DNA of 64,000 nucleotides from Burkholderiaceae bacterium (lineage in GTDB: Bacteria; Pseudomonadota; Gammaproteobacteria; Burkholderiales; Burkholderiaceae_E): positions 62,001 through 126,000 of the forward strand of contig JACKLP010000004.1 in NCBI GenBank assembly GCA_024235875.1, written 5' to 3'. The notes below the pieces were generated by a model. That model was given only the letters and a program-made list of their open reading frames with translations. It was not told where the DNA came from and did not search any database. Below are positions 1 through 8,125 of this stretch, piece after piece. Both the position numbers and the translations under genes were made by a program. Numbering within the stretch: position 1 is the stretch's first letter; each line of letters starts with the position of its first letter.

Positions 1-1
1 C

Positions 2-3000
2 TACCGCTACGACGCATCCTCGCGCCTCGTTGCGGCCGGCAAGCAGCGTCTGCGGCGCGACCCGGCTGGTCGGATCGTGGCGGTGCGTCTCGACCCCGGC
101 CGCGCTTCGCCGGCATCGCATGCCGGATCGGCGCGCATCGACTACGACGCGGAACCGACGGGCCGCGGACGGTCCCCGGCCCCTGGGTTGCCATCGCGGC
201 TCGAGATCCCCAGCGTGCGCCCTGGACACCGCCACCGAGTCCAGGTGCGGCGTGACGCGCGCGGGCGACCGATCGAGATTCTCGAGCACGGGCACGCATG
301 GGGGCCCGCGGGCGAAACGCGCGTGCTGTCGCGGCGAACCGGGTACCGCTACCACGATCGCGGGCCCGCCAGCGGCAAGCTGGCCGCCATCCTGCGAAAC
401 GGCCGCCTCGCGCGACGCTACCTGTACGACGAGCACCGGCGTCTCGTCACGGTCGAGTTCCACGATGTTTCGGGTGGCGCGGGCGTCGCGGCTGCGGCGT
501 TGCATCCGGTCGAGCGCCGTCGGGTCACCGACCGTCCGGCCCGCGCCGGCGGGCTCGCCGGCGTGCGACCCGGGTCGGACGGGTCGCGACCGGCGTCGGA
601 CGGGTCGCGCACGCGGACGCGACGACTGATGCCGCAGGCATTGCTCGTCGCGCAACGCGGGCGCCGCGTCCTCGTCGACGGCGCGGGACGGGTCACGCGA
701 TTCTGGTACGACGACTTCGGGCGTCTGGCGGCCGAGCGCGGCCCCGTGCGTGGCGAGCGCCACTACCGCTATGACGCGCTCGACCGGCTCATCGGGATCG
801 ATGCCGGTCGCGACGCGATGGTCCGACTCGAGCGCGACGCGCTCGGGCGTATCGTCTCGCGTCGACGTCGCCTGCGAAACGCAATCGACGAGAGCCGTTT
901 CGGCTATGTCGCCGAGCGACTGGTCACGGTGCGACACCTTCTCCAGCAGAGCGATCGCCATCATGACGCACACGGGCGCCTGCAACGCGTCGAGGACCGA
1001 ATTGCGGGCCATGCGTATGTACAGACATTCGCGCGTGGGCGCGACGGGCGATTGCTTCGCCACCGACTTCCCGACGGTAGCGTGCTTCGCCATGGCTACG
1101 ACCACCAGGGCCGGCCAGCGCGGCTCGACTGGATTTCGGTCGACGGCAGGGTGCGCCCGATCGTGAGCGCGGTCCGCGGACTTCGCGCCGGGGTCGGTCG
1201 CATCGATGCCGCCGGCTTGCGATTGGGCAACGGCATCGCTCGCATCGTCGAGCGCGGGCCCGACGGTCGCTTGCAATCCTTGGCATGGATCGACGATCCC
1301 CGCCGAAGCCAGCCGGCATCGATCGCCTCGGCGGCGGGTAGCGGTTTGCCGGCCTGGCGCTATCGATGGTCCGCGGCCGGACGCCTGGTCGAGACCGACG
1401 CGCCTGGCGAACACGACCGCTACGCTTACGACGCCATGGGTCGGATCCGGGTCCATCGGCGCGATACGGGAGCGGGGCGCATCGCCGTTGCCTATTTCGT
1501 GCACGGCCTGGCGGGCGACCTGTTGCGACGTCGCACGCTCTCGGGTCGCGACCTCGATATCCGCGCACGCCATGATCGGGGCGCGCGTGAGCCCTGGGGC
1601 TTGCCGCCTACCCATGCCGGGCGGCGCCTGCACTATGGCGCAGGCGCGCGCATCGCGCGCGTCGACGACGCGTCCGGACGACCGATCGCGCGCTATCGGT
1701 ACAACGCCTTCGGCGAGCGGGTCGAGAAGCTGCGCTACGACAAGCACGGACGGGTCATCGGCGGTACTCGCTTCCTGTACCACCGGCGCCGGCTGCTGGC
1801 CGAACTGGCCCTCGATGGCAGCGTACGTCGGATCTACATCTACTGGGCGGGACAGCTGGTGGCGTGCCTGGACTACCCGGGGCGGCCGCAGCTTGCGGCC
1901 GCGGGCCGGCGCGATGGGCCCGGGTCCGCCGCGGGTCCGTCGCTGTACTACTTCCACGGCGATCATCTCGGGACGCCGTGGGCGGTGACCGACGCTGCCG
2001 GCCGGGTCGTCTGGCGCGGTCGCTACGGTGCCTACGGTCGACTGCTCGAGGCGAAGGGCGGGTTTTGGCAGCCCTTGCGATTTCCCGGCCAGTACGCCGA
2101 CGAGGAAACCGGCTGGCACGACAACTACCAGCGCAGCTACGACCCGCTTGCCGGCGGTTATCTCGAACCCGACCCGCTGGGGCCGGCGGGCGGCGCCAAT
2201 CCCTATGGCTACGCCGACGGCAATCCGCTGCAGGCGGCCGACCCTTTTGGCCTGATCCTGTTCGCCTTCGATGGCACGGGTAACGACGTCGACTCCCGGA
2301 CCAATGTCGCATTGTTCGCGGAGCACTACGCGGACGACGACGCCTACGACCGACTCGCCGGGCTCGATGGCTCGAGCTTCTATGCGGCGGGTGTCGGCAC
2401 CGAGGGCGGACTATTGGACAACGCGGTGACCGGAGGGGCCTTGGCGCTCGGCTTGCGCGATCGCATCGACACACAGCTCGCACGGCTCGACGACTACGTC
2501 GGTGGGCGATTCGATTATTTCGCGAACCTGTCCGACACTGCGATCGGCCCCGATGCGCCGCTCGTCTACGAAATCGACATCGTCGGATTCTCGCGCGGCG
2601 CCGCCGCCGCGCGCGACTTCGCCAACCAGTTGCTGGTGCGTCGGGACAGCGGCTACTACCGCGGCCTCACCGGCGGCGGATGCGTGGCACTGGAGATCCG
2701 CTTCATGGGGCTGTTCGATACGGTCCTGAGTACCCATGTCGGCGAGTTCGAGCTCGACATCCCCGAGGCGGTGGATCATGTGGCCAGTGCGGTGGCTGCG
2801 AACGAATACCGCCGCCTGTTCCCCCTCGAATCCATCCACCCCGACACCGAACCCATGGCAGGCAACCGGATCGAGCGCGCGTTCATCGGCGCCCATGCGG
2901 ACATCGGCGGCGGCTATGCGTGCGCAGCCGCGGCCTGCGACGGGGGCGATCTCTCGGACGTCGCGCTGGAGTGGATGCTGGCGCAGGCGCGCACCCAAGG

Positions 3001-3415
3001 CGTGCCGGTGCGCGCGACCGACGCTTCGATCTCCGTGGTGTCGCATCCGATCCTGCACGACGAGACCACGAGCTGGCTGTACTTCGACGCCGACCCCGAA
3101 CGCGACCGCGAGGTCCGCTTCCATGCCGTCTCGCACACCTCGCCCGAGGCGCTCGAGACGCCACCGCCGGCCGAGCCGATCCAGGCGCCGCTCACAAGCC
3201 GCGAGGCGATCCTCGAGGGCATGACGTCGGCGCTCAGCGCGAACTTCGTCACGCCGGATCCGAACGCCCAGCCGGGGCGCGTCGGCACCGTCGACATGAC
3301 CGCCTACCGAGAATGGCTGGCCGGACATCCGGACTACCGCGAGTTCGCCCCTTCGGGCGCCGACACCGGCAGTCAAGGCGCACCCGCCAACGCCGCCGGC
3401 TTAATGAATCCATAA
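2..3415 (+). CDS. RHS repeat protein with C-terminal Tle1-like (DUF2235) lipase domain, 5' end outside window
   Basis: The reading frame is open from base 2, so the N-terminus lies upstream. Most of the protein is YD/RHS repeats (RYDA-GRL type strings). These are followed by the RHS-associated core near 1950-2250, containing YYFHGDHLGTP, QRSYDPLAGGYLEPDP and NPYGYADGNPL. Directly after it starts a DUF2235/Tle1-type alpha/beta hydrolase domain (LFAFDGTGND), with nucleophile elbow GFSRG near base 2587, FMGLFDTV near 2704 and GAHADIGGGY near 2890. In this family the Ser, Asp and His form a phospholipase triad, and RHS-Tle1 proteins are typical type VI secretion effectors. No recognisable immunity gene follows; the next gene is a cytochrome. 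The effector role is inferred from architecture. Confidence 0.85.
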   Translation, partial: YRYDASSRLVAAGKQRLRRDPAGRIVAVRLDPGRASPASHAGSARIDYDAEPTGRGRSPAPGLPSRLEIPSVRPGHRHRVQVRRDARGRPIEILEHGHAWGPAGETRVLSRRTGYRYHDRGPASGKLAAILRNGRLARRYLYDEHRRLVTVEFHDVSGGAGVAAAALHPVERRRVTDRPARAGGLAGVRPGSDGSRPASDGSRTRTRRLMPQALLVAQRGRRVLVDGAGRVTRFWYDDFGRLAAERGPVRGERHYRYDALDRLIGIDAGRDAMVRLERDALGRIVSRRRRLRNAIDESRFGYVAERLVTVRHLLQQSDRHHDAHGRLQRVEDRIAGHAYVQTFARGRDGRLLRHRLPDGSVLRHGYDHQGRPARLDWISVDGRVRPIVSAVRGLRAGVGRIDAAGLRLGNGIARIVERGPDGRLQSLAWIDDPRRSQPASIASAAGSGLPAWRYRWSAAGRLVETDAPGEHDRYAYDAMGRIRVHRRDTGAGRIAVAYFVHGLAGDLLRRRTLSGRDLDIRARHDRGAREPWGLPPTHAGRRLHYGAGARIARVDDASGRPIARYRYNAFGERVEKLRYDKHGRVIGGTRFLYHRRRLLAELALDGSVRRIYIYWAGQLVACLDYPGRPQLAAAGRRDGPGSAAGPSLYYFHGDHLGTPWAVTDAAGRVVWRGRYGAYGRLLEAKGGFWQPLRFPGQYADEETGWHDNYQRSYDPLAGGYLEPDPLGPAGGANPYGYADGNPLQAADPFGLILFAFDGTGNDVDSRTNVALFAEHYADDDAYDRLAGLDGSSFYAAGVGTEGGLLDNAVTGGALALGLRDRIDTQLARLDDYVGGRFDYFANLSDTAIGPDAPLVYEIDIVGFSRGAAAARDFANQLLVRRDSGYYRGLTGGGCVALEIRFMGLFDTVLSTHVGEFELDIPEAVDHVASAVAANEYRRLFPLESIHPDTEPMAGNRIERAFIGAHADIGGGYACAAAACDGGDLSDVALEWMLAQARTQGVPVRATDASISVVSHPILHDETTSWLYFDADPERDREVRFHAVSHTSPEALETPPPAEPIQAPLTSREAILEGMTSALSANFVTPDPNAQPGRVGTVDMTAYREWLAGHPDYREFAPSGADTGSQGAPANAAGLMNP
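574..609 (+). repeat. Two-copy 21-base in-frame direct repeat in the RHS gene
   Basis: The 15-base string GTCGGACGGGTCGCG occurs at 574-588 and again at 595-609, a period of 21 bases (seven codons). In the RHS frame it gives SDGSRPA-SDGSR, a low-complexity insertion between two YD-repeat regions. Confidence 0.7.
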
Positions 3416-3460
3416 GAAACGGCGGCTACGCTCGAACCCTCTTCAAGCACAGGAGCCGGA

Positions 3461-3940
3461 ATGCTGCCGAGCACGCGAGATCGCCGACACAGCGACGAGG
3501 CCGATCGCCCCGGTCGATCCATATCGGCATCGATGAGGGTGGTCGCCGCCGTGATGTTCCTGGTGTCCGCCCCGAGCGCCGGCGCCGAGACCTGGCGCGA
3601 TCTCTTGCAGGGTTATCGCGCCGAGGCCGCTGGTACGCCGGGATTCACCGAATTCTCCGCTGCCCGCGGGCGGCAACTGTTCGCCGACTCCCATGGTCGG
3701 GACTGGCGATGCAGCAGCTGCCACACCGACGATCCGCGCGCCATGGGGCGCCACGAAGTCACCGGCAAGTCGATCCAGCCGTTGGCGCCCATCGCCAACG
3801 CGGCCCGGTTCACGAGCCCGCGCAAGGTGGAGAAGTGGTTCCGCCGGAATTGCCGCGACGTCCTCGGGCGGGAATGCACGGCTCGTGAGAAGGGCGACCT
3901 GATCTCGTACCTGACCTCGCTCGGAGGCGAACGACAATGA
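3461..3940 (+). CDS. DUF1924 family monoheme c-type cytochrome
   Basis: 159 residues. There is one heme c site, CSSCH (around residue 86), after a hydrophobic export segment RVVAAVMFLVSAPSAGA. The text from TWRDLLQGYRAEA through KVEKWFRRNCRDVLGRECTAREKGDLISYL is the conserved DUF1924/SHP-like core. The start at 3461 follows an AGGAG sequence, but it gives a long N-region ahead of the signal peptide. An in-frame ATG at 3533 starts exactly at the signal sequence and is an alternative. The stop overlaps the next gene by four bases (ATGA), so the three cytochrome genes look like one operon. The likely role is a periplasmic electron carrier; the physiological partner is not visible. Confidence 0.85.
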   Translation: MLPSTRDRRHSDEADRPGRSISASMRVVAAVMFLVSAPSAGAETWRDLLQGYRAEAAGTPGFTEFSAARGRQLFADSHGRDWRCSSCHTDDPRAMGRHEVTGKSIQPLAPIANAARFTSPRKVEKWFRRNCRDVLGRECTAREKGDLISYLTSLGGERQ

Positions 3941-4401
3941 GAACCCGTCGACGAATCGCAATCTGCCTGTCGATGATCGCGTCGATGATCTGTGCCCCCG
4001 CTTGGGCGGATCGCTTTCGGGTCGATGACCCGGTGTACCGCGAGGAATGCGGCAGCTGCCATGTCGCTTACCCGCGTGAGTTGCTGCGGCCTGCGGCCTG
4101 GGCCCAGGTGCTCGCAAGGCTCGATCGCCACTACGGCGTCGATGCCAGCACCGACCCGGAGAGCCTGCTGAAGCTGGGCCGTTGGCTTGGCGCAGAAAAA
4201 CCGTCGCCATCCGGGGGCAGCGACCTGAAATCGCCGTTGCCGCGCATCACGACCACGCGTTGGTTCCAGCACGAGCACGACGAGGTCTCGCCGAAGCTAT
4301 GGCGGCATCCGAAGGTTCGATCGGCATCGAACTGCGACGCCTGTCATCAGGGCGCGAGCCAGGGCGACTACCGCGAGCGCTCGATCCGTCTGCCCCGGTG
4401 A
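3937..4401 (+). CDS. Diheme cytochrome c
   Basis: 154 residues with a Sec signal peptide (ICLSMIASMICAPAWA) and two heme attachment motifs, CGSCH (residues 36-40) and CDACH (about 134-138). The family is the diheme cytochrome DHC that often accompanies DUF1924/SHP cytochromes and a b-type membrane cytochrome. Genes on both sides fit that set: upstream the DUF1924 protein, overlapping by four bases, and downstream a cytochrome b561-like protein. The protein is predicted to be periplasmic and to pass electrons between the membrane cytochrome and the monoheme protein. The direction of flow cannot be read from the sequence. Confidence 0.85.
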   Translation: MRTRRRIAICLSMIASMICAPAWADRFRVDDPVYREECGSCHVAYPRELLRPAAWAQVLARLDRHYGVDASTDPESLLKLGRWLGAEKPSPSGGSDLKSPLPRITTTRWFQHEHDEVSPKLWRHPKVRSASNCDACHQGASQGDYRERSIRLPR

Positions 4402-4464
4402 TGTCGATTCGTGATTGGCGATCCAAGCGAGCGCCGCGATCCAAACCCTGTTTCGGAGACGATG

Positions 4465-5016
4465 ATGAGCGAGACACCAGCGAACGGGCGCACCGGGCCC
4501 GGCTACATCAAGGTCTGGGATCCGGCGGTACGGGTCTTTCACTGGGCGCTGGTGACGGCATTCGCGGGCGCCTGGCTCAGCGGAGAATCCGAGCGATGGC
4601 AGCTCATCCATTCCGGCTTCGGCTATGCGGTGCTGGCGCTGGTCGCGTTTCGCCTGGTGTGGGGTTTCGTGGGCGGCCGCTATGCGCGCTTCGCTTCGTT
4701 CGCGTTCGGCTGGCCGGCGGTGCGCGACTACCTGCGCTCATTGCTCGGGCCCAGGCCCGAGCACTACCTCGGGCACAACCCGGCCGGTAGCTGGGCGATC
4801 TATCTGCTGCTCGCGCTCGCGATCGTGACCGGCCTGAGCGGCTATGCGACCCTCAACGAGATCGGGGGCGATCTACTCGAGGAACTGCACGAAGGCGCGG
4901 CAAACCTGATGATCCTCGTGGTCGTGGTGCACGTCGCCGGCGTGTTGGTCAGCAGTTGGTTGCATGGCGAGAACCTGGTGCGCGCGATGATCGACGGGCG
5001 CAAGCGAGCCCGCTAG
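4465..5016 (+). CDS. Cytochrome b561-type membrane protein (b/b6 family)
   Basis: 183 residues with four predicted membrane helices. Histidines typical of the Ni/Fe-hydrogenase cytochrome b / b561 family are visible in FHWALVTAF, the WQLIHSGFGY helix, LHEGAANLMI and VVHVAGVLVS. The ATG at 4465 was chosen because GGAG lies six bases upstream; ATG 4462 and an upstream GTG at 4411 are possible but less well placed. As the last gene of the cytochrome set it probably exchanges electrons between the quinone pool and the two periplasmic c cytochromes. It ends seven bases before the convergent GGDEF/EAL gene. Confidence 0.85.
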   Translation: MSETPANGRTGPGYIKVWDPAVRVFHWALVTAFAGAWLSGESERWQLIHSGFGYAVLALVAFRLVWGFVGGRYARFASFAFGWPAVRDYLRSLLGPRPEHYLGHNPAGSWAIYLLLALAIVTGLSGYATLNEIGGDLLEELHEGAANLMILVVVVHVAGVLVSSWLHGENLVRAMIDGRKRAR

Positions 5017-5022
5017 CGCGTC

Positions 5023-7665
5023 CTAGCTGTGCACGACACTCGCATCCTGTGCGCCCCGGCGCTCTCGCAGCGGGGAGAACTCGTGTATCGGCACCGGCCG
5101 CCCGAACAGGAAACCCTGGAAGACCTTGCAGCCGTTCTCACGCAGGAAGCGCAACTGCTCCTCGGTCTCGACGCCTTCTGCCACCGGGATCAATCCCAGG
5201 CTTTGGCTCATCGCGAGCACCGTGCGAACGATCATCGCGTCGTTGGCGTCGGTGCAAAGGTCGCGCACGAAGCTGCGATCGATCTTGATCTTGTCGATCG
5301 GCAGGTACTTGAGTTGCGCCAGCGACGAGTGCCCGGTGCCGAAGTCGTCCATTGCCCAACGCACCCCGAGTTCGCGCAACTCCAGCATCTTCTGCTTGGT
5401 GTCCTCGACGTTGTCCATCACCATCGACTCGGTGATCTCGAGCGTGATCAGCGTTGCGGGTGCGCCGACGCGCTCGATGATCTCGCGCACGCGCGCCACG
5501 AAATCGGGCTGCCGGACCTGCCGGACCGATACGTTCACGGCGATGCGAAGCGCGCTCGTCTCGTGGACTCGGGACCAGGCCAGCAGCTGGCGACAGGCCT
5601 GCTCGATGACCCACAGCCCGATCGGTACGATCAGGTCGGTCTCCTCTGCCACCGGAATGAAGTCGACCGGGGAGATCATGCCGTGCTTCGGATGCTGCCA
5701 ACGCAGCAGGGCTTCGGCGGCGAGCACGGTGCCCTCGGCATCGACCTGCGGTTGCAGGTAGACCTGCAGCTGCTGGCGGTCGAGGGCCTCGCGCAGATCG
5801 TGCTCGAGCCCGATCCGGCGCCGGATGCTCTCGAGCATCACCGGATCGTAGAACGAGACCCGGCCCGCGCCAGCGCTCTTGGCCTGGTACATCGCGATGT
5901 CGGCGCACTTCAGGATTTCACCCGGTGTCATGGATCGGTCGTCGAAGACGTAGACGCCGATGCTTGCCGACGCATGATGATTGCCGCCCTCGAGCTGGAA
6001 CGGCAAGCCGATCCGATACTGAGTCCGCTCGGCAACCACCGAGGCCTCCCGCGCGGCCACGGCCGGATCGTCGCTCAGCTTCTCGAGCAGGATGACGAAT
6101 TCGTCGCCGCCAAGGCGGGCCACCGAATCCGACTGCCGGGCGCAGCTTTGCAGGCGTTGCGCGACCTCCATCAGGAACAGGTCGCCGACATGGTGTCCGC
6201 GGCTGTCGTTCAGGGTCTTGAAATGGTCGATGTCGACGAACAGCAGGGCGCGCATGCCAGGCCCGGGCTCGCCCTCGGGCGCGCGGCCGCCGTTTTGCAA
6301 TCGGTCGAGCAACAGTCGCCGATTGGGCAGTTGTGTCAGCGAGTCGTAGTACGCCAATCGGTGGATCGCCTCGTCGGCCCGACGTCGCTCGGTGATGTCC
6401 GTGATGACGACGACGAAATGGCTGGCGACCGCGTCGTCGTCGCTGACCACCGTGATCGTCAGGCGCTCGGGATAGTCCTCGCCGTCGCGTCGACGGCTCC
6501 AGAGCTCGCCCTCCCAGTGGCCGTCGCGCAGCGCGGTCTCCCACATGCGCCGGTGGAAGGTGGCATCGTGTGCGTCGGAGTAGCGGATCGAGACGTGACG
6601 GCCGATCACATCCTGTGATCCGAATCCCGTGATCTTCGTGAAGGCCTTGTTCACCCGCACGACGATGCCGTTCGTATCGGTGATCATGATGCCTTCGTTG
6701 ACTTCGAAGGCGGTCGCCGCGATCTTGAGCGCCTCGCGGGATTTCTGCGCCTCGGTCACGTCGAAGAACGTGAGCACGGCCCCGGTGAAGCGCCCGGCCG
6801 CATGCATCGGATGCGACCAGTACTCGACCGGGAATCGGCCGCCGTCCTGGCGCACGAAAACCGCATTGGCCCGGTCTCGACGTACCTGGCAGGGCTGTCG
6901 GTGCTCGAGCGCGCTGTCGTCGCTGACGACGGTGTCGAACATCGTTCGCCCGAGCAGGTCGGTCTCGTGCTCGTATCCCAGCAGCCGAAGGGCCGACTGG
7001 TTCGCGAACGTGCAGTAGCCGGCGTCGTCGATGCCAAAGATGCCCTGAGCGGTCGAGTCCAGGACCAGCTGGAAGCGGGCGTTCGCCTCGGCCAGCGCCC
7101 GGGTGCGGCGCTGGACTTCGGAGACGTCGCGCAGCAGGACCGCGAAGCGCCGGGCCCGGGGGTCGAAGCGGGTCGTCAACTCGGCGTCGATCGAGTAGCC
7201 GGCGCGGTGCCGATGCCGGATCAGGGCGCGTGCCCAGCCTTTCTCACGGGCCTGCGCGGCATGGCGCTCCCAGGTGCCAGCGGCTTCCTCGATCGCGAGC
7301 AGCGCGAACATGGAGCCCACCAGTTCCTCGCGACCGAAGCGGCTGATCTCGCAATAGGCATCATTGACCTCGATGATCCGGCCATCGTCGGCGACCAGGC
7401 AGAAGCCGTCCTGCGTCGATGCGAGTGCCTTGCCGATCTCGGAGGAGCCGCGCTGGGCGAGACGGCGCAGCGGCAGGATCGCCGCGATGACCGCGAGCGC
7501 GTTCCAGGCGGCGCCCGCCAGCGGATGCTGCAGCAGTGGGAGTGCCTGTCCGAACCGCGCGACCAAGGCATCGAGCGCGAGATGAGACAGCACGCAGGTG
7601 GCGGCAACCACGGCAAGCACGACACCCATCTGGGCGCACTGGCCGTGCAGTGGCGAGCCGGGCAT
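5023..7665 (-). CDS. Membrane-anchored PAS-GGDEF-EAL c-di-GMP signalling protein
   Basis: About 880 residues from the ATG at 7665. The frame stays open to 8148, but that upstream part is low-complexity Arg-rich text and overlaps icmF, so it is unlikely to be coding. There are two hydrophobic segments at the N-terminus (MGVVLAVVAATCVLSHLAL; NALAVIAAILPL), then about three PAS domains (one starting ALASTQDGFCLVADDGRII, another TAFEVNEGIMITDTNG). These are followed by a GGDEF domain with intact RLGGDEFVILL and an EAL domain with intact AEALLRWQHP and the downstream DDFGTGHSSL. Both catalytic signatures are present, so cyclase and phosphodiesterase activity are each possible; which dominates cannot be told. 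The PAS domains suggest redox, light or ligand control. The start codon is uncertain. Confidence 0.88.
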   Translation of the reverse strand: MPGSPLHGQCAQMGVVLAVVAATCVLSHLALDALVARFGQALPLLQHPLAGAAWNALAVIAAILPLRRLAQRGSSEIGKALASTQDGFCLVADDGRIIEVNDAYCEISRFGREELVGSMFALLAIEEAAGTWERHAAQAREKGWARALIRHRHRAGYSIDAELTTRFDPRARRFAVLLRDVSEVQRRTRALAEANARFQLVLDSTAQGIFGIDDAGYCTFANQSALRLLGYEHETDLLGRTMFDTVVSDDSALEHRQPCQVRRDRANAVFVRQDGGRFPVEYWSHPMHAAGRFTGAVLTFFDVTEAQKSREALKIAATAFEVNEGIMITDTNGIVVRVNKAFTKITGFGSQDVIGRHVSIRYSDAHDATFHRRMWETALRDGHWEGELWSRRRDGEDYPERLTITVVSDDDAVASHFVVVITDITERRRADEAIHRLAYYDSLTQLPNRRLLLDRLQNGGRAPEGEPGPGMRALLFVDIDHFKTLNDSRGHHVGDLFLMEVAQRLQSCARQSDSVARLGGDEFVILLEKLSDDPAVAAREASVVAERTQYRIGLPFQLEGGNHHASASIGVYVFDDRSMTPGEILKCADIAMYQAKSAGAGRVSFYDPVMLESIRRRIGLEHDLREALDRQQLQVYLQPQVDAEGTVLAAEALLRWQHPKHGMISPVDFIPVAEETDLIVPIGLWVIEQACRQLLAWSRVHETSALRIAVNVSVRQVRQPDFVARVREIIERVGAPATLITLEITESMVMDNVEDTKQKMLELRELGVRWAMDDFGTGHSSLAQLKYLPIDKIKIDRSFVRDLCTDANDAMIVRTVLAMSQSLGLIPVAEGVETEEQLRFLRENGCKVFQGFLFGRPVPIHEFSPLRERRGAQDASVVHS

Positions 7666-8125
7666 TGCCAGGCAGCCGCCAACGGAGCGGGAATCGCGGA
7701 TGTCGGGCTCTTGCTTCAAATACGGCTCGCAACGCGGTAGATCGTCGTCGAGGGTCACTGACGGCACGCGGGGCCATCCGGGACTCCTTCGACCAGCGTC
7801 CTCGCTATCGGTTGCCCGGACCTGCCGACTGAGGCGCGGCCGCTGGGCGGCCTGCGCTGCGCGATGCGCGGCCGGCGTCGAGCCGGAATCATCGGTCCGG
7901 CCCCGATGGATGTTGACGTTTACGTCAACGTAAATTAGTCTCGCAACGCCCGATCGCGACCACGAGCGGCTTCGATCGCCGCGCAATCGCCCGCCGGTCG
8001 GTTGCTTGCGCCACAATCGGCCTGGGGGCCGCTCGTCGCGATGCGAATCGATCCGGCCTCGCACTCGATCCAAACCCGGTCGCTGCGGCCCAGCCACCCG
8101 CGACCGCGTCTGACGGACCACGCCG
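7666..8125. other. Divergent regulatory gap between the GGDEF/EAL gene and icmF
   Basis: About 460 bases with no credible gene; the open frames here lack normal codon bias. It contains the overlapping palindromes at 7913-7934. The 5' leader of icmF from there would be nearly 180 bases. I see no riboswitch structure I can name; a cobalamin box was looked for and not found. Confidence 0.5.
7913..7934 (+). promoter_or_regulatory. Overlapping LiuR-like palindromes upstream of icmF
   Basis: Two perfect 7-2-7 palindromes overlap: TTGACGTTTACGTCAA at 7913-7928 and TTTACGTCAACGTAAA at 7919-7934. The second matches the TTTACGT-nn-ACGTAAA form known for MerR-family LiuR regulators of branched-chain amino acid and acyl-CoA catabolism, which fits control of isobutyryl-CoA mutase. 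TTGACG at 7913 could also serve as a -35 with TAGTCT at 7936 as a -10 (17-base spacer), placing the operator inside the promoter. No regulator gene of this class is in the window. Confidence 0.65.

Noticed and set aside
7666..8125. Cobalamin riboswitch ahead of icmF
   Set aside because: The B12-box and the expected leader structure are not visible; the palindromic operator explains the region better.
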